The notes: generated from the letters alone by a model not told the origin. A stretch of 64,000 bases of DNA from Tetraselmis striata (GCA_006384855.1 VCJN01002289.1:186001-250000); one strand, 5' to 3'; positions 45,470 through 57,490 are shown, numbered from the stretch's first letter. Numbers and translations: made by a program.

Positions 45470-46529
45470 CGATCTTGTAGCGGCGAAACTGCTGCCTAGC
45501 GACGCTGCCCATGGCCCATCACAAGCGGACACACCGACACAGTCACACACGTGTGCTATCGCATATGAATTATGGTATCTTTCCTATCAATTTACTATCA
45601 TGGAAGCCACATTCGTTTTTTGGTTCTACGCCCGGCAACATACAATCGCTCCCAGTCCATGTAGATGGTGGCAGCAGTTCTGGGTAAACATAGAATGTGG
45701 CTGATACTGTTGGCGCCAACGCGATATGGTATGCACAACATCTCACATCAATGTAATCTAATTGCAATATAGTACGTGCACGTTGCATTACCGGCAGTGT
45801 TTCTGGCGAGCATCAGCTGGACACCGACGACATCAGTGCGATGAATATCGTCATCGTGCAATGATGCATTAATAGGCAGAAAAGCACAGCGAAAACAATA
45901 AGCACATATACGAGCCTTCATTTTATTCGATACTATCTTTTGTATGTATTAAGCGCCGAGTATATCATATCATCTGGCTCACAGATGACGCACTATGCTC
46001 AGTACTTATCAATCATGCCGTGCAGCTCTCCACCGTTATTATCACCGCGCAAGCAGCGCGCAAAATGAGAATCGTAAATCGCCATGGTTACAGCAATATG
46101 AACCAGCTGCTGCAGCAGAACATCATTCCGCAATGACGACGCCCAAGTAACGATGATGTGCAATAGAGGATGTTGCTGAACAGCGGGGCTCCACTACGCC
46201 CCGCGACACCGCGTGATGCGGATGCTGTTCCGCACCTAACCCAAACTAAAAAAACTCGTTTAGAACCGTGCCGCCCCTAATAAATTGCTGCCGTACCGCG
46301 CGATGTATAATCCAGCGAAGCATCGATTTTTCGGCGGTGAGCTTTATTGCCGTACGGGCACCCGTATAGTGCAGCGGATAGGGCCTATAGGTGCATGACT
46401 GAAGCGCTAATATACTGGCATATACTACTAAGTACTATAATCCACCCACCCGCCCACGCACCCGCCCACGGTCCTTAATTACACAGCCGTCCGATTACGA
46501 TCTCACGGTTGGGCGGCTATGAGTCCTGG
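45470..46529. other. Region downstream of the LRR gene
   Basis: AT-richer DNA with CAGCAG and GTACGAG words. No gene, RNA or clear mobile element is recognised. The 3' untranslated region of the LRR gene should begin here. Confidence 0.4.
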
Positions 46530-46614
46530 TACTCGCTACTCGCTGCTGGTAATGGAAAAAAAACTCTGGTACTTCAAAGCGCTGGCAGTGCGAACGCTCG
46601 CTGCTGGTACTGGT

Positions 46615-46734
46615 GTGAATTGCAAAAAAGGCAGTAACAAATACACCTACTGCTCAAAGGAATGCCAGAAAATCAACACAGAAGGCCGCCTAAAAGCGGC
46701 CCGCATCCCGCATGAGGCGGGATGGATGAGTGAG
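46615..46734 (-). mobile_element. Short retrocopy with hairpin tail and 11-bp duplication
   Basis: CTGGTACTGGT at 46604-46614 and 46735-46745 flanks a 120-bp insert. In the minus sense it ends TTTTTTGCAATTCAC after the same double hairpin as the 3' tail of the 9.2-kb reverse-transcriptase element. Compared with the copies at 6.7 and 62.3 kb it carries about 24 extra bases (AACAAATACACCTACTGCTC). Duplicates lie inside the units at about 47166-47286 and 47422-47543. Confidence 0.6.
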
Positions 46735-46785
46735 CTGGTACTGGTACTCGCTACTCGCTGCTGGTACTGCTGGTAATGGTACTGG

Positions 46786-47035
46786 TAAAAGTAAAAGTAA
46801 AGTTCGCCCCGGGACATCGGCCGAAGCCGCCCCAGCACTTGACCTCGTGCGCCAACTGCAGTCGTAGGTCTGGCATAGCCCATAGACCATTGCCTCATTC
46901 GAACCCCGAAGGGCTAATGCATCAACCGAGGAAACCCGGGACACGCCGGGCCGATATTGCCGAAATACATCGGCCAGGAATCGAACCCGGTACCTCTCGC
47001 ACACGAGACGACCGCTCTACCGAGCGGACAAGGGA
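46786..47035 (-). mobile_element. tRNA-derived SINE, copy 1
   Basis: In the minus sense the element starts at about 47035 with a tRNA-like head. The A-box part is CCGCTCGGTAGAGCGG (47012-47027), the anticodon-arm part is TCGTCTCGTGTGCGAGAGG, and the B box GGTTCGATTCC lies at 46978-46988. A body of some 170 bp follows with CCGGCGTGTCCCGGG, GGGTTCGAATGAGG and AGTGCTGGGGCGGCTTCGGCC, ending in a (TTTTAC)n-type tail. RNA polymerase III boxes are intact. If aligned to a tRNA the anticodon position reads CGT, but the downstream body rules out a functional tRNA. Confidence 0.75.
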
Positions 47036-47837
47036 TGTACCTTGTACTGGTACTGGTACTGGTACTGGTACTGGTACTGGTACTCACTACTCGCTGCTGG
47101 TAATGGAAAAAAAAACTCTGGTACTTCAAAGTGCTGGCAATGCAAACGCTCGCTGCTGGTACTGGTGTGAATTGCAAAAAAGGCAGTAACAAATACACCT
47201 ACTGCTCAAAGGAATGCCAGAAAATCAACACAGAAGGCCGCCTAAAAGCGGCCCGCATCCCGCATGAGGCGGGATGGATGAGTGAGCTGGTACTGGTACT
47301 CGCTACTCGCTGCTGGTACTGCTGGTAATGGTACTGGTACTCACTACTCGCTGCTGGTAATGGAAAAAAAACTCTGGTACTTCAAAGTGCTGGCAATGCA
47401 AACGCTCGCTGCTGGTACTGGTGTGAATTGCAAAAAAGGCAGTAACAAATACACCTACTGCTCAAAGGAATGCCAGAAAATCAACACAGAAGGCCGCCTA
47501 AAAGCGGCCCGCATCCCGCATGAGGCGGGATGGATGAGTGAGCTGGTACTGGTACTCGCTACTCGCTGCTGGTACTGCTGGTAATGGTACTGGTACTCAC
47601 TACTCGCTGCTGGTAATGGAAAAAAAAACTCTGGTACTTCAAAGTGCTGGCAATGCAAACGCTCGCTGCTGGTAGCGACTACTTCAAAGCGCTGGCAATG
47701 CAATTCATGGAACTGTAGGCCAGTGATATAGAACCCATTCTTTCAAAAAAATTCTGAAAAATCGACGCATCGCTGATTCAACTGTCAAGTTACTTCATAA
47801 TGTCATATGATCAAATACCTCAGCACTATCCCGACCT

Positions 47838-48103
47838 AAAAGTAAAAGTAAAGTTCGCCCCGGGACATCGGCCGAAGCCGCCCCAGCACTTGACGTCTTA
47901 CCTTGCGCCAACTGCACTCGCAGGTCTGGCATAGCCCTAAGACCATGGCCTCATTTGAACCCCGAATGGCTTATGCGTCAACCGGGTAACCCCAGGACAC
48001 GCCGGGCCGATATTGACGAAATAAATCGACCCGGAATCGAACCCGGGACCTCTCGCATACGAGACGATCGCTTAATCGAGCGGACATGAAATGTACCTTG
48101 AGA
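47838..48103 (-). mobile_element. tRNA-derived SINE, copy 2
   Basis: Same orientation and structure as copy 1. The tail is AAAAGTAAAAGTAAAG on the plus strand at 47838. The body carries CGGCCGAAGCCGCCCCAGC. The B box complement GGAATCGAACC lies at 48033-48043, and an A-box-like part at 48067-48083 has TTAA in place of the GGTA core (CTCGATTAAGCG). The anticodon arm reads TCGTCTCGTATGCGAGAGG. It is a diverged copy. Confidence 0.7.
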
Positions 48104-49890
48104 AGGATTGCCAATATTACGGGTACATATACTCTCGTAATCCGGACAGACGGCCTAGGCGAATTGGGACCGGCCAACCTATCCGCGCGTCGGCCCATTT
48201 TGCAGGTCCTCATTGAAGTCACGACCTACCCCGGTACCGAATCATTGCGTCTTTATTGCGAGATGAGACAGAAGGCTATCCCGACGTAGTGCGGGCTACT
48301 GCACCCACGCACGCAACGTGCTGACGGTTATGTTTGTGTGTCTCACATCACCCTAGTCATGCGCGTGTGCACAAAAAACATTGCTTTCAAGACCTGGCTT
48401 CCCGAATTATTTATATCTTAGTACAAAGCAGCGCGTGCCACACACGCGCCAATCCTACTATCGCTCAGGCGACGCGATATGCACGATGGCACGATTCGTC
48501 CGTTGCCGCGAGCTGTTGTTGCTCCGAGACCACAGCAATGTAGCACAGCGCATCGTTGCGCAAGCCAACAACGCTAGCTGCTTAGTGGGACGTAAGACTG
48601 CGCTGTTGTTGTCGCTGCTCATCACAAAAAGATTATGCCGCGCTGCCCGCCGCCGATATTGGCGTCGGCCGCAGTAGAGTTCGCAGTATCAAACGCTAGC
48701 TATTTGTGCCCAGCACTGTCCTGTAGCATCGTTCACAGGTGGCAGTAGATAGTACACTGCTACCGACATGCCGTCGGACTGTATAGTATACATGAAGGAA
48801 GTTAGTATAGTACGACGTAGTACTGGCACTGCACAATGCTGCCTGTGCGGACGCTGTTGCATATACTGTGCTGTTTTTATTGCAGCAACGTCGTCGTCAA
48901 TGGCACGAAACATATATTTGCTGATGTATCCATCCCTCTATGGCACAGTTGCCTCACTATACAGCGCCGCGTGCTGGCATATCGCCAACTACCGATACAT
49001 TGCAGAGCTACCAGTGAATAAAGCCATTTGCATACGGCGTAGGTAAATGATGTTTGGCTCATCTATACAGCACGCATTGCGCACCGCGGCGCCTGCCCAC
49101 CAACTGCTATACGGTAATTTGCATCAGCGACGACTACATAGCGCAGCAGCTACATACATATAAACACTATGTTTATTACTTATCATACTTTTGGGACGAG
49201 GATATACCGCGCTACTGCGCTTGACGTGTTCAAAACATACATGCCAACACGCAACCCTGCTGCACGGACCAAGCGTCGTCAACGCCGCGCATCACCGCCA
49301 CCGACAAAAGATAATCAAGCGCATCACTACACGCTGTGCTGGTTACCTTACATAGTCATTTATTTATCCATTGCGCCATTGATACTTATTCGAATACTAG
49401 ATCTACAGGACTGTAGTGCCCCATAGCAGACCATGTTAATACACTATAGAGCGTTGCACATATATACCATTGCTGGCATCTAGCAGCAGCATCGGAGGAT
49501 TTCCAGCATGACTCGCGCACTGATCAGCGACGCTATAGCGACGACGGGTTTGGCCGGCAATGTTGGCACGTAGTACCGTATCGATTTACGCTCCGAAACC
49601 ACTGTACCTATTCTTGTGCGCATCGTCGCTACCGACCGGCCCTGTGCGGGTCCTGGCGCGAGCCAGGGGACGGTGGGGGTTGGGGGGGGGGGGGGGGGGG
49701 GGGCAAGCGTGAAGCGCGGAGAGTTGTTGGTTACAGAGCAGTGACCAGGCCCGCTGGGCCGCCGCACGCATGTAGGCAAGCACTGATATGGTGCATATTT
49801 TTTGGTGTATATATTTCGCTCTATGTGTTCTCCTCCCGTGCTCAAAACCTTTAATAGTCGCCTAGGAATTAAGGCGAATAGTTGTTGGCA
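48104..49890. other. Region without a recognised gene
   Basis: GCAGCA-rich and TATA-rich DNA with a G tract at about 49682-49703. Short frames on both strands have no domain. Confidence 0.4.
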
Positions 49891-49919
49891 TTGTCTTATT
49901 GATACATTGCCCCATATCC

Positions 49920-50440
49920 AATGGGATCTGAGAATAATGCACTACATTTGCGATGGTGTGTATTCTCAAAGCTGCGGAAGTTTTAGAATCTCATCCCTCG
50001 GAGCAAGTCCTCAACTATGTTCCACATATTCTCGACAGGGTTCAAATCCAGGGAGTACGGAGGTGCGCGCACCACTGTGATGTATATAGCGGGTTTTTGG
50101 CCATGTCAACCTTGTTATTTTTGCCCTATGTGGGGAGGCGCCGTCTTCATGGACCGTGAACGGCTGCCCGCCAAAGAGCCGCGCACCTTCAGGAACGAAT
50201 AGATTTTCAATCATTTTGCAGTTCTCTTTCGCTCGCGCACCTCCTGTCTTGTATTCCTTGCGCCATGTGGTTGTTCCCGTGACTGCATGCAAACTAGACA
50301 CACCATTTGATTTGTCTTGTATGCCCACGCGCCCTCCGTCGGCAAGCAATAGTGACGGCCCCTACGGCATCCTTTCCCTCGGCCATTTGCCTCGCCTACG
50401 AAGCAGTCCTTGTTGCTTAGGGACTCGCGGCCTACCTTGC
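49920..50440 (-). pseudogene. Tc1/mariner-type transposase relic
   Basis: In the minus sense one frame reads FVPEGARLFGGQPF, then TVHEDGASPHRAKITRL, the region of the second catalytic Asp (DGA-PH). A one-base shift near 50070 leads to APPYSLDLNPVENMWNIVED, the SPDLNPIEN-type block of the third catalytic residue. Upstream, WRKEYKTGGARAKENCKMIE may be the stretch before the second Asp. The N-terminal DNA-binding part and the first catalytic Asp are not recognised, and no inverted repeats were found. It is a dead fragment. Confidence 0.65.
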
Positions 50441-50449
50441 CGCGTCCGT

Positions 50450-52138
50450 TTACCTAAGCCCTCTCCCGTCGCAGCGCGCCGAGCCCACCGGCGGACGAAG
50501 TTTTCGCTCCGGCCCATCGCCCTCGCCGTTTTAGCAACGTTTCCGCCTTCTTCCTCAGCTTGATTGGCGCAGCCTCTCTATCCGCAAGCACCGTGCGTGG
50601 TACCATGGTCGTGCGAGTTGCGTCGGCGACTCTAGACGAGCGTGTCGGCTGAGTTTTTCTGAGAGATAGGGGGCAGAGAGAGGAAAGTGCTGGCTTGTGG
50701 GGCTGCGGGAGCCTTATGTCCTAGGGAGCCCGATGGGCGTGCACCTGCATCGGTACTTCCGAGGGTGTCGAAACATATTTTCGGCGTGTTTCGTGACATA
50801 CATATCTTTGTGGATGAGTATATTCTACGTCATACACTTGGGCCCGCGCCGCGATGAATGCAGCATAGATAGTGCTGACATAAATCGAAACTGCATATAG
50901 CGCATAATTGCATTTGCCACGGAGTATTACGATTTCTGCTGGTCCCGCTCCTTTACATAGTGTTCAATAGAAATGCTGAATTTAACTTCAGCGGAACTCT
51001 ATGGGGCGACATCGATCGGCTCCATAACCCGGCACACTGGAATTTATCTATACATCACTAAGGATTAATCCTTACTCTGCGGGTACTTTGGGGCGATCGC
51101 GCAAGGGGCGAATACATCCTTGTAGCACGGTGAATGTCACCATGCAAGTAGTGCTGGCGCGCACCCAAATCTAAATGTTTGCCAAAAAGTGTAACACCCC
51201 ATCCCACTACATGCGTCAAAAGGAATGAATAACGGGTTTTTGACGGCTCAACTTAAGATCGGTGCCCCACGCGGTACAGCGAGCCGTTCGGTACGAGGTG
51301 TATATAACAAAACAATAAAGCGGGATTGTAATACAACAGTCCACATAAGTCTTTGCACATAGAAATCCGCGCGTATCCTCGCTTCGGTGCCCAAGCCATG
51401 GGGCCACGGGGCCATGGAGCCTTGTAATCCAGTGGATGCAAGCCTCCTACGCCAAGGAGGCAGCCGTTTCTCCCGGTTTAATATTGCACTTTAGAATTGT
51501 TTTCCGGCAATGGCATTGCTTGGCGCATGGCTAAAACCACAGGAAAAACGGGCGATGAATAGGGGGCAACTTGTTGGCGGCGTAGCTTCCATCCTTCGAA
51601 TATGCCCGCGCGCTGCCGGTGGTGGGTGGACGTATGCATGCGCTGTAAGACGACCGAGATTGAGCCCAATCCATGCACGCTACCGATGCAATAATGCATG
51701 GCATTTCCATGAGAGTGTGCCAGTAATCCCATCGTCGTGATGGGGCCAATCATCCCACAATTTTCCAAGCTGCAAGATAAGCGCAGTTGGCCGCGCGTCG
51801 CTGGGTGAGTGTAGCACACATAAAGTGCCTTCGATTCCATAGGTGCATATGCTTGTACCGCCCGCACTGTAGGTTAAGCACGGGCTGCCCCCCTTGACAT
51901 AAATGTCGCCACTGGTGCACAGGCATGCGCACATGTTGTCACACATGTCACCGCCCGTCATCCAAGGGGAAAAGCCAAAATTATGACGGGGTCCGCGCGA
52001 CGTGGAGACCTATCCAAGGGGTCCTCACGCCTGGGAGCTTGCGTGAAAGGGCACATACATTACATGCCCCCATCATGCGCCCCCACCCACAGTGAGTGGG
52101 CTGGCTGGGATACCAGAACAGGGGGGAACTTGGACGGG
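50450..52138. other. Region without a recognised gene
   Basis: A minus-strand frame at 51961-51680 has a Cys-rich start (MCDNMCACLCTSG) and ends in WDDWPHHDDG. It reads like real protein sequence but matches no family I know and shifts frame at about 51700. It may be a decayed element gene. The rest is mixed DNA. Confidence 0.3.
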
Positions 52139-52264
52139 CCATAACATTTCGACGGTTTATCAGATTGGGCTGTGAATTAGTGCGTTGGAAAGCGCGAGTC
52201 ACGGGCTTTCCATCGCACTAATTTACAGCCCACTCGGATAAAACGCCGATTGGAAATGTTATGA
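52139..52264. repeat. Foldback element, ~55-bp inverted arms
   Basis: The left arm (CATAACATTTCGACGG through GTGCGTTGGAAAGC, ending 52195) and the right arm (GCTTTCCATCGCACTAATTT through GGAAATGTTATG, ending 52262) are near-complementary over about 55 bp with a loop of roughly 11 bp. It has no coding capacity. It is likely a small MITE or foldback element. Confidence 0.7.
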
Positions 52265-55200
52265 ATTAAAACGTGATTGCAATATTACTGCTTCTTACAG
52301 GGCGAACAGCTAAGTTTGCGAATGTCGCATGCAGCCCGCTAGCTGACCATAGACTCCAACCATGCGCCGCGCGGCATGGGATAGGTGGCCAACACATGTA
52401 TCTCGGCGACCCTGGCAGAAAAACACGGTTCTTTATGTCCAAATGTCGGCGTGCCGTGCGCTCAAACCGTTCACAGCCTAGCCGTGCAACACTTGTTACA
52501 CTTGTAGTGCCGCAAATAAAACATGCGACGCGCGCGCCACGCGCGACGTCGCATTGGCCCTAACACACAATGTGCACGCTCTTTCATGGTTATCCTCTCA
52601 ATGGTTGCAACGGCGTAGACTGTGCGTGAGTTTACCGACTAGAAGCGACCAAACCCAAATCATACCCATCAAAACATGCAGAGACTTTTGTGGGTTGCTG
52701 TACTCTCGGGCTGCGGCCCGCACGTTTTATCGGCGATATCCGTGCGCGCGCACGACCGTATGCAGGTTCGATTCTCACAGTGGGCGGATTTCCTCGTAGT
52801 GAGGCGGGCCCGCCGCGCGCGAACCACGGTGCGCGGACCTAGCGGGTGTAGGTGCGACTGAGTACCGCACACAGTTTACAGCCGAATTGTGACCTCAAGT
52901 ACTGCGCGCTTACATTGCGATTTTTGCGCATTTGATTGATGACCGGCAGTTTCCGTTTTCCGGCGCGCATTAGCGGGCGCGTGTCGCCGACTTTTTAAGC
53001 GCATACGCCAAGCGCGGCCATGGGCTCGCGATGCAAGATAACCATAACATCACCCCGCACGTTCTCGAATTAGGACATGAAAATCCCCTTGAAACCATAG
53101 ATGTACTCCGCGTACATGCGATGTAACGCATTTACATCTGGCAAGATATAGCATTCACCAGTGCCGCTAGATGTAAATGCGTATATGTCTACCATACGCT
53201 ATCGCATTCATTCATTCATTGTGCGACTATACTAGGGCCGGCTAGCTCGAGGAAACTGAGGATACATGCCCACATGGCAGCAATCGGTTTGGCGACATGT
53301 GATGTGCAACCTGCGCACGGATAAAGACCTACCCCGTTTATTGCTTTTGACATGCCATGTAGGACATGATCTGCGTCGCTACCATGTCACATGTCCGTTT
53401 CCTACGTCTCCAAAACCATATCCGGTTCACAACATTGCTGCGCCAATCGCCTACACAAAACTTCCCGCGGTAACAAGTACGACATTTCGCGATCCAATTA
53501 CAGTACGAATTATCTTTCCGTGCGCCCCGCGCCCCTGTGCCGCGGGATCCGCGTCGTCGCCGCCTGAAGTACCCGGCACTGCGGGCGGCGAATCATGCAC
53601 CCACTAGCACACCCTCGTCCCGCCCACCAGCTCCCGCCCACACCGTAGCCCTACCTCCTGCCCACTTCGAGGACACGGAGCGATCATGGCTACCTCAGGG
53701 GGCGTGTATGTCCCGGGACAGCGGCCAAGAGGTCCACCCTCGCGACTGCCTCCCGATTGACCACCCCCATCAGAGATTCGCGTTTTGCTGACACCATACG
53801 CCTTTCGGGCCAAAAGCGCTCGGATAGAAAGGCAGCTTAGTCAAAATAAAAGGAATCAACAGTGTAGGTTATTCCAAAGCTTGTCCAACCGAGCCTGTCC
53901 CATCGGTGCGAAGTTTATGGTTGGGGCGGCGCTCATATCGGTTGATGCGGGCGGGGTCGCGACGGAGATCCCGCAGCACGCCGCCGGCGCGCCCTAGCGG
54001 TCGCGACCCGCCTACCATCGTCGCATAAAGAGGTACTGCTGGCGCTACGGGCGATCGCGGTGTCGGTGGTTGACAGTCGTGGGCTTCCTATAGAGGCTAG
54101 AGCATGGGCCATGGGCCGCGCGATGTGCGCGTAGCGCTGCCGCGGATGTACACTGTACCGCCAACGGGGTGAAACGCAAATCGGATCTTATATTCCGGCA
54201 GTTTTTGCAATATCGCACGGGTTACCGCGGAAAGTGATGTGTCCGATCGTTAATCTGCTCGGGAACATAGAAATGCGCCTGAGCCATTAGGTCGTCTGCG
54301 CATCGCGTGATGATATGGCGACGCAGTGACACATGTCGACATCATGCGGCGCGTGGCATTGCACACTCGCGTAGGTCGCGGTGGCGATGCACTTTTCAAT
54401 CGCGACGATGTACGGGCCGCAGCCGATGAATGCCGATCCGAAACAACCACCCTCCCCCGCCTCCAATCAGACTTATTTGCTCGTGTAGCCCCTAGCGATC
54501 TGACTCCCCAAGTACCGTGGGAATGGTGTCGAGTGCCTTCTTAGAGCAGCGTGCGTTGCTTAGACGGGCCACCTTCGACTTGCGGTGCCGCCGCCCTGGA
54601 GATGTTCAGCAAAATGCCCCGTCCTAGTGGGCGTCGAGTCGGGCGGCATGCTTGTAGAGCGAGCGAAGGCCCACCTCGCCGAGATGGGCCGAGTCCGCCG
54701 GGGCAACAAGGGTCGGGCAGCATGCTGCGCAGGCAGCGGTGGACGTGGAGTCTAACGACTTGCGCGATGCGGCTCTACTGCTCGATCACCTCCGCCTTTC
54801 AGCAATCGGGCAACATATAAGGGCATCCACGCGGGCACCACAAGCGCGATGGAGTACCCCGATGATTCATTATTGAATAGGTCGCTACTACAGAGTACAT
54901 GTAATCGCACGAGTAGAGGTAGTATTGGCTATGAACGCGCAATAGGACACCCGGAATGGACTAGTGAGATGTAGACCTTCCGCGGCTCTGATATCATAGG
55001 CGCGAGTGGTAGATATGGGGGTATATGATGGGTTTGCTGGTTCCCCGGGGTAGAGTCGGGCGCATGCAACGTATACTCCAGGTTGCATGCATGGCGGGGG
55101 CGCGGGGGGGGGGGGGGGTATATCGTCTGCGCAACATCAAGATTATATTATGTATTGTTATGTCTGCATACAATATAATCCTAACGGGCATATCGTCTAG

Positions 55201-56149
55201 CTCCGACGACTACTCGTCGTAGCGCAGTAGCAACAGACTACGCCATGGTCGTCGCTATAATCTATGTGTATATATATGTATCTATATATATATCTACACA
55301 ATAATATGATATATGTTTAATATTCAAATACTACATCATCAATATAGGATATGTACAATACATACATTACATATTGCACATATATATATATTGTACCGCG
55401 CGCTAAATTATATAGCACGCTAACCCGTACATGTACAGCCGAGAGAACACCGCCGGCCCGCGCGCCTTCAACTGCCGCCGGCGGCTGCCACGCACGCTCC
55501 GACGGCTCTGGTACATAGCGCTTAGATTGCCGAGTCGACCCCCCCCCCCCCCCCCCCCTCTCCCCCCCCACCCCCAATCGTAGTATTTTTTCTCGCCCCC
55601 GGGATAGAGCTGGCACCAACGAAACCTTGTAGCGTCTCTACGGCGGCCGTTTAGGCGGCGTTCCAGTTACGGAAAGCCCTGGGTAGGCGAGGCTCCGTTA
55701 TAGTCAACAAGCAAATTGCCGAAGCATTCTGCAAGACCAATTGGAGGCCAGTGACGGACTTTCCAACACTGTTGGATCACCGCCTAAAACACCGGCAACA
55801 AGATACCCGGCACTGACTACGAAAGGTCCCTATCCGTTTGGGCGTCGGCCCATTCGAGTAATGCGAGTTGGGGCAAGCCCCAATCCGCGGGGCAAAACAT
55901 TTCGGGAGTGCGATACATGTGCAACAAAAAAGGCGGTGTGAGGGAGGGCCCGACGCCATCGCTAGAAAACAATTCCTGTAAAATCCCATTCCCATTAAAT
56001 CCGGGGCGCCGTGAAGGGAGGGGGGACCCCGCCCAAAACAAAGGCAGTTAACTCCTCAGGTGTTTACGCAACAACTACCTGACTAATACTAATAAAATTC
56101 CTGAACTCCGGAACTAACAACCCCAAATTGTAACGGTGATACCCCCACC
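52265..56149. other. Long stretch without a recognised gene
   Basis: Mixed-composition DNA. An inverted pair CGCATTTACATCT/AGATGTAAATGCG lies at about 53128-53181. A G tract lies near 55107-55117 and a C tract near 55540-55558. A TATATA-rich stretch occupies 55260-55400. A plus-strand frame at 54326-54544 (DALFNRDDVRAAADECRS) is plausible protein but unrecognised. Other frames are short and compositionally trivial. Confidence 0.35.
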
Positions 56150-57275
56150 GCGGGCACCCCACCTACATATGTTCGATAGTCTCAGATTCACCTCCGCCAC
56201 ATGCATGGCAGTGTTCAAGGAACCGCTCAGGCATGGCATGAATCCGGGCCAATCGGCGGGTAGTAGTGGGAAATACTCGGGTGCGTAATTATATCATAAT
56301 GTGCAGCCCGGCCACAACCTCCGCGAGGACACCCGCACCGTACTGTGGCAACGGGTTTGACGCATGTGACGCATGGGCATATATACCCTAGGTTTTAGTG
56401 CGTACTAACTATGCCGACGATTCGTAACGCACCTACACCGATGCCTTTACTAGTTTAGCGGCATCGCCGGCGGCTAGTGACCTCGTCCACTCAAGTAGAA
56501 GGTGCGCCCCCCTCAGCTAGCCCTACGTACGCCCTATTATTAGCTAGTCGATTTAGCCACCGCACAGTCCCCGACGTCCACGTGTTAGGCGCGCCCGACT
56601 TCTACTGGGCTGATCTACTAAATATTAAGTTATGAATGTATTCAAGTCGGATGCTTTTAGGAACGCCCAAGCCCGTGCCGCAGCGGCCGTAGCCTCTATG
56701 GGCGCAATATCCAATTCCCGCATCGTCGGTGCGGTGGCCACCCCAAGGGAGTTTCTACCCACTCCAATAAGGCACCGCAAGCACCGATTGAGTACGGTTT
56801 GTAATTTATGTGCGCCGCTAGTTCTATCCATACCCCATACTTCACACCGCCCCATTAGTTAGAACCGGTAGTACACAGATTTTAAAGACAAACACACGCA
56901 CATTACAAGGAATCATGTCCCATCCACCGACTAATACCGAATCGAGCGCCTCAATGGCGCGTTTACCCTTCTTAACCCGGTCGTCTACTATGTGCCGTAT
57001 ACCTAAATCCGAGGTAATGACCGTACCCAAATACTTAAATTCATTTTCAACCGGTACCCGTTCCCCCCCAAGCTGCCATTGGGCAGCTTGTTCGCGTAAC
57101 GCGGTCTCGTCGGAATGTCGACCTAACGCCATCACCCCACACGGCCACACTTAAGTACCCCAAACCCCATCAAATGATCCTCCGCCCATTGCGAGAAGTT
57201 GGCGAACATGGCATGCAGGTCATCGAACGACCCTGTGATACCAACAGCGTCTTCCGCGTATAACTGACATGGCAC
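56150..57275 (-). pseudogene. LINE reverse-transcriptase fragment, 5'-truncated and decayed
   Basis: The minus-sense order is LYAEDAVGITGSFDDL (57275 down), then MGFGVLKCG, then ENEFKYLGTVITSDLG with VFKICVLPVLTNGA (to 56842), then LNRCLRCLIGVGRNSLG with ELDIAPIEATAAAARAWAFL (to 56625). Near 56210 comes RRLARIHAMPERFLEHCHAC followed by an ETIEHM word. This is the usual order from the polymerase YADD motif through the FKYLG region to the C-terminal Cys/His motif of L1-like elements. The YADD box reads YAED, so the active site is lost, and the frame changes several times. Everything upstream of the box is missing. Confidence 0.75.
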
Positions 57276-57283
57276 CCGTAAAA

Positions 57284-57490
57284 GTACAGTCAAGTAAAGT
57301 TCGCCCCGGGACATCGGCCAAAGCCGCCCCAGCACTTGACCTCTTGCGCCAACTGCACTCGTAGGTCTGGCATAGCCCGTAAACCACTGCCGCATTTGAA
57401 CCCCGAAGGGCTATTGCATCAACCGAGTAAACCCAGGACACGCCGGGACGATACAGGTATTGCCAAAAATATATCGGCCAAGAATCGATA
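57284..57490 (-). mobile_element. SINE copy 3, part 1, interrupted by the Ginger-like element
   Basis: The SINE body in reverse orientation runs from a GTAAAAGTACAGTCAAGTAAAG tail through AGTTCGCCCCGGGACATCGG and GGACACGCCGGGACGATA to CGGCCAAGAATCGATA. It stops inside the B box. The rest of the tRNA-like head resumes at 61959 on the other side of the DNA transposon. The tail abuts the LINE fragment at 57275. Confidence 0.75.

Larger units (their letters stand above)
46530..47713 (+). repeat. ~257-bp tandem array carrying retrocopies, split by a SINE
   Basis: Units begin TACTC(A/G)CTACTCGCTGCTGG at 46530, 47081, 47338 and 47594; the last three are spaced 257 and 256 bp. Each full unit holds CTCTGGTACTTCAAAG, then a retrocopy with the double-hairpin tail, bounded by CTGGTACTGGT. 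The fourth unit is partial and stops near 47713. A SINE separates unit 1 from unit 2 within a GGTACT microsatellite (47041-47080). A retrocopy landing in one unit before amplification explains why every unit has one. Confidence 0.75.

Noticed and set aside
46618..46745. MYND-finger-like peptide (CKKGSNKYTYCSKECQ) repeated three times
   Set aside because: It lies antisense across the short retrocopy, the other copies of the family lack the relevant bases, and the full Cys/His pattern is missing. Chance within an amplified unit is more likely.
46978..47031. Functional tRNA gene
   Set aside because: The tRNA-like head has A and B boxes but is followed by a SINE body and lacks a proper acceptor stem, and the same unit occurs in several diverged copies.
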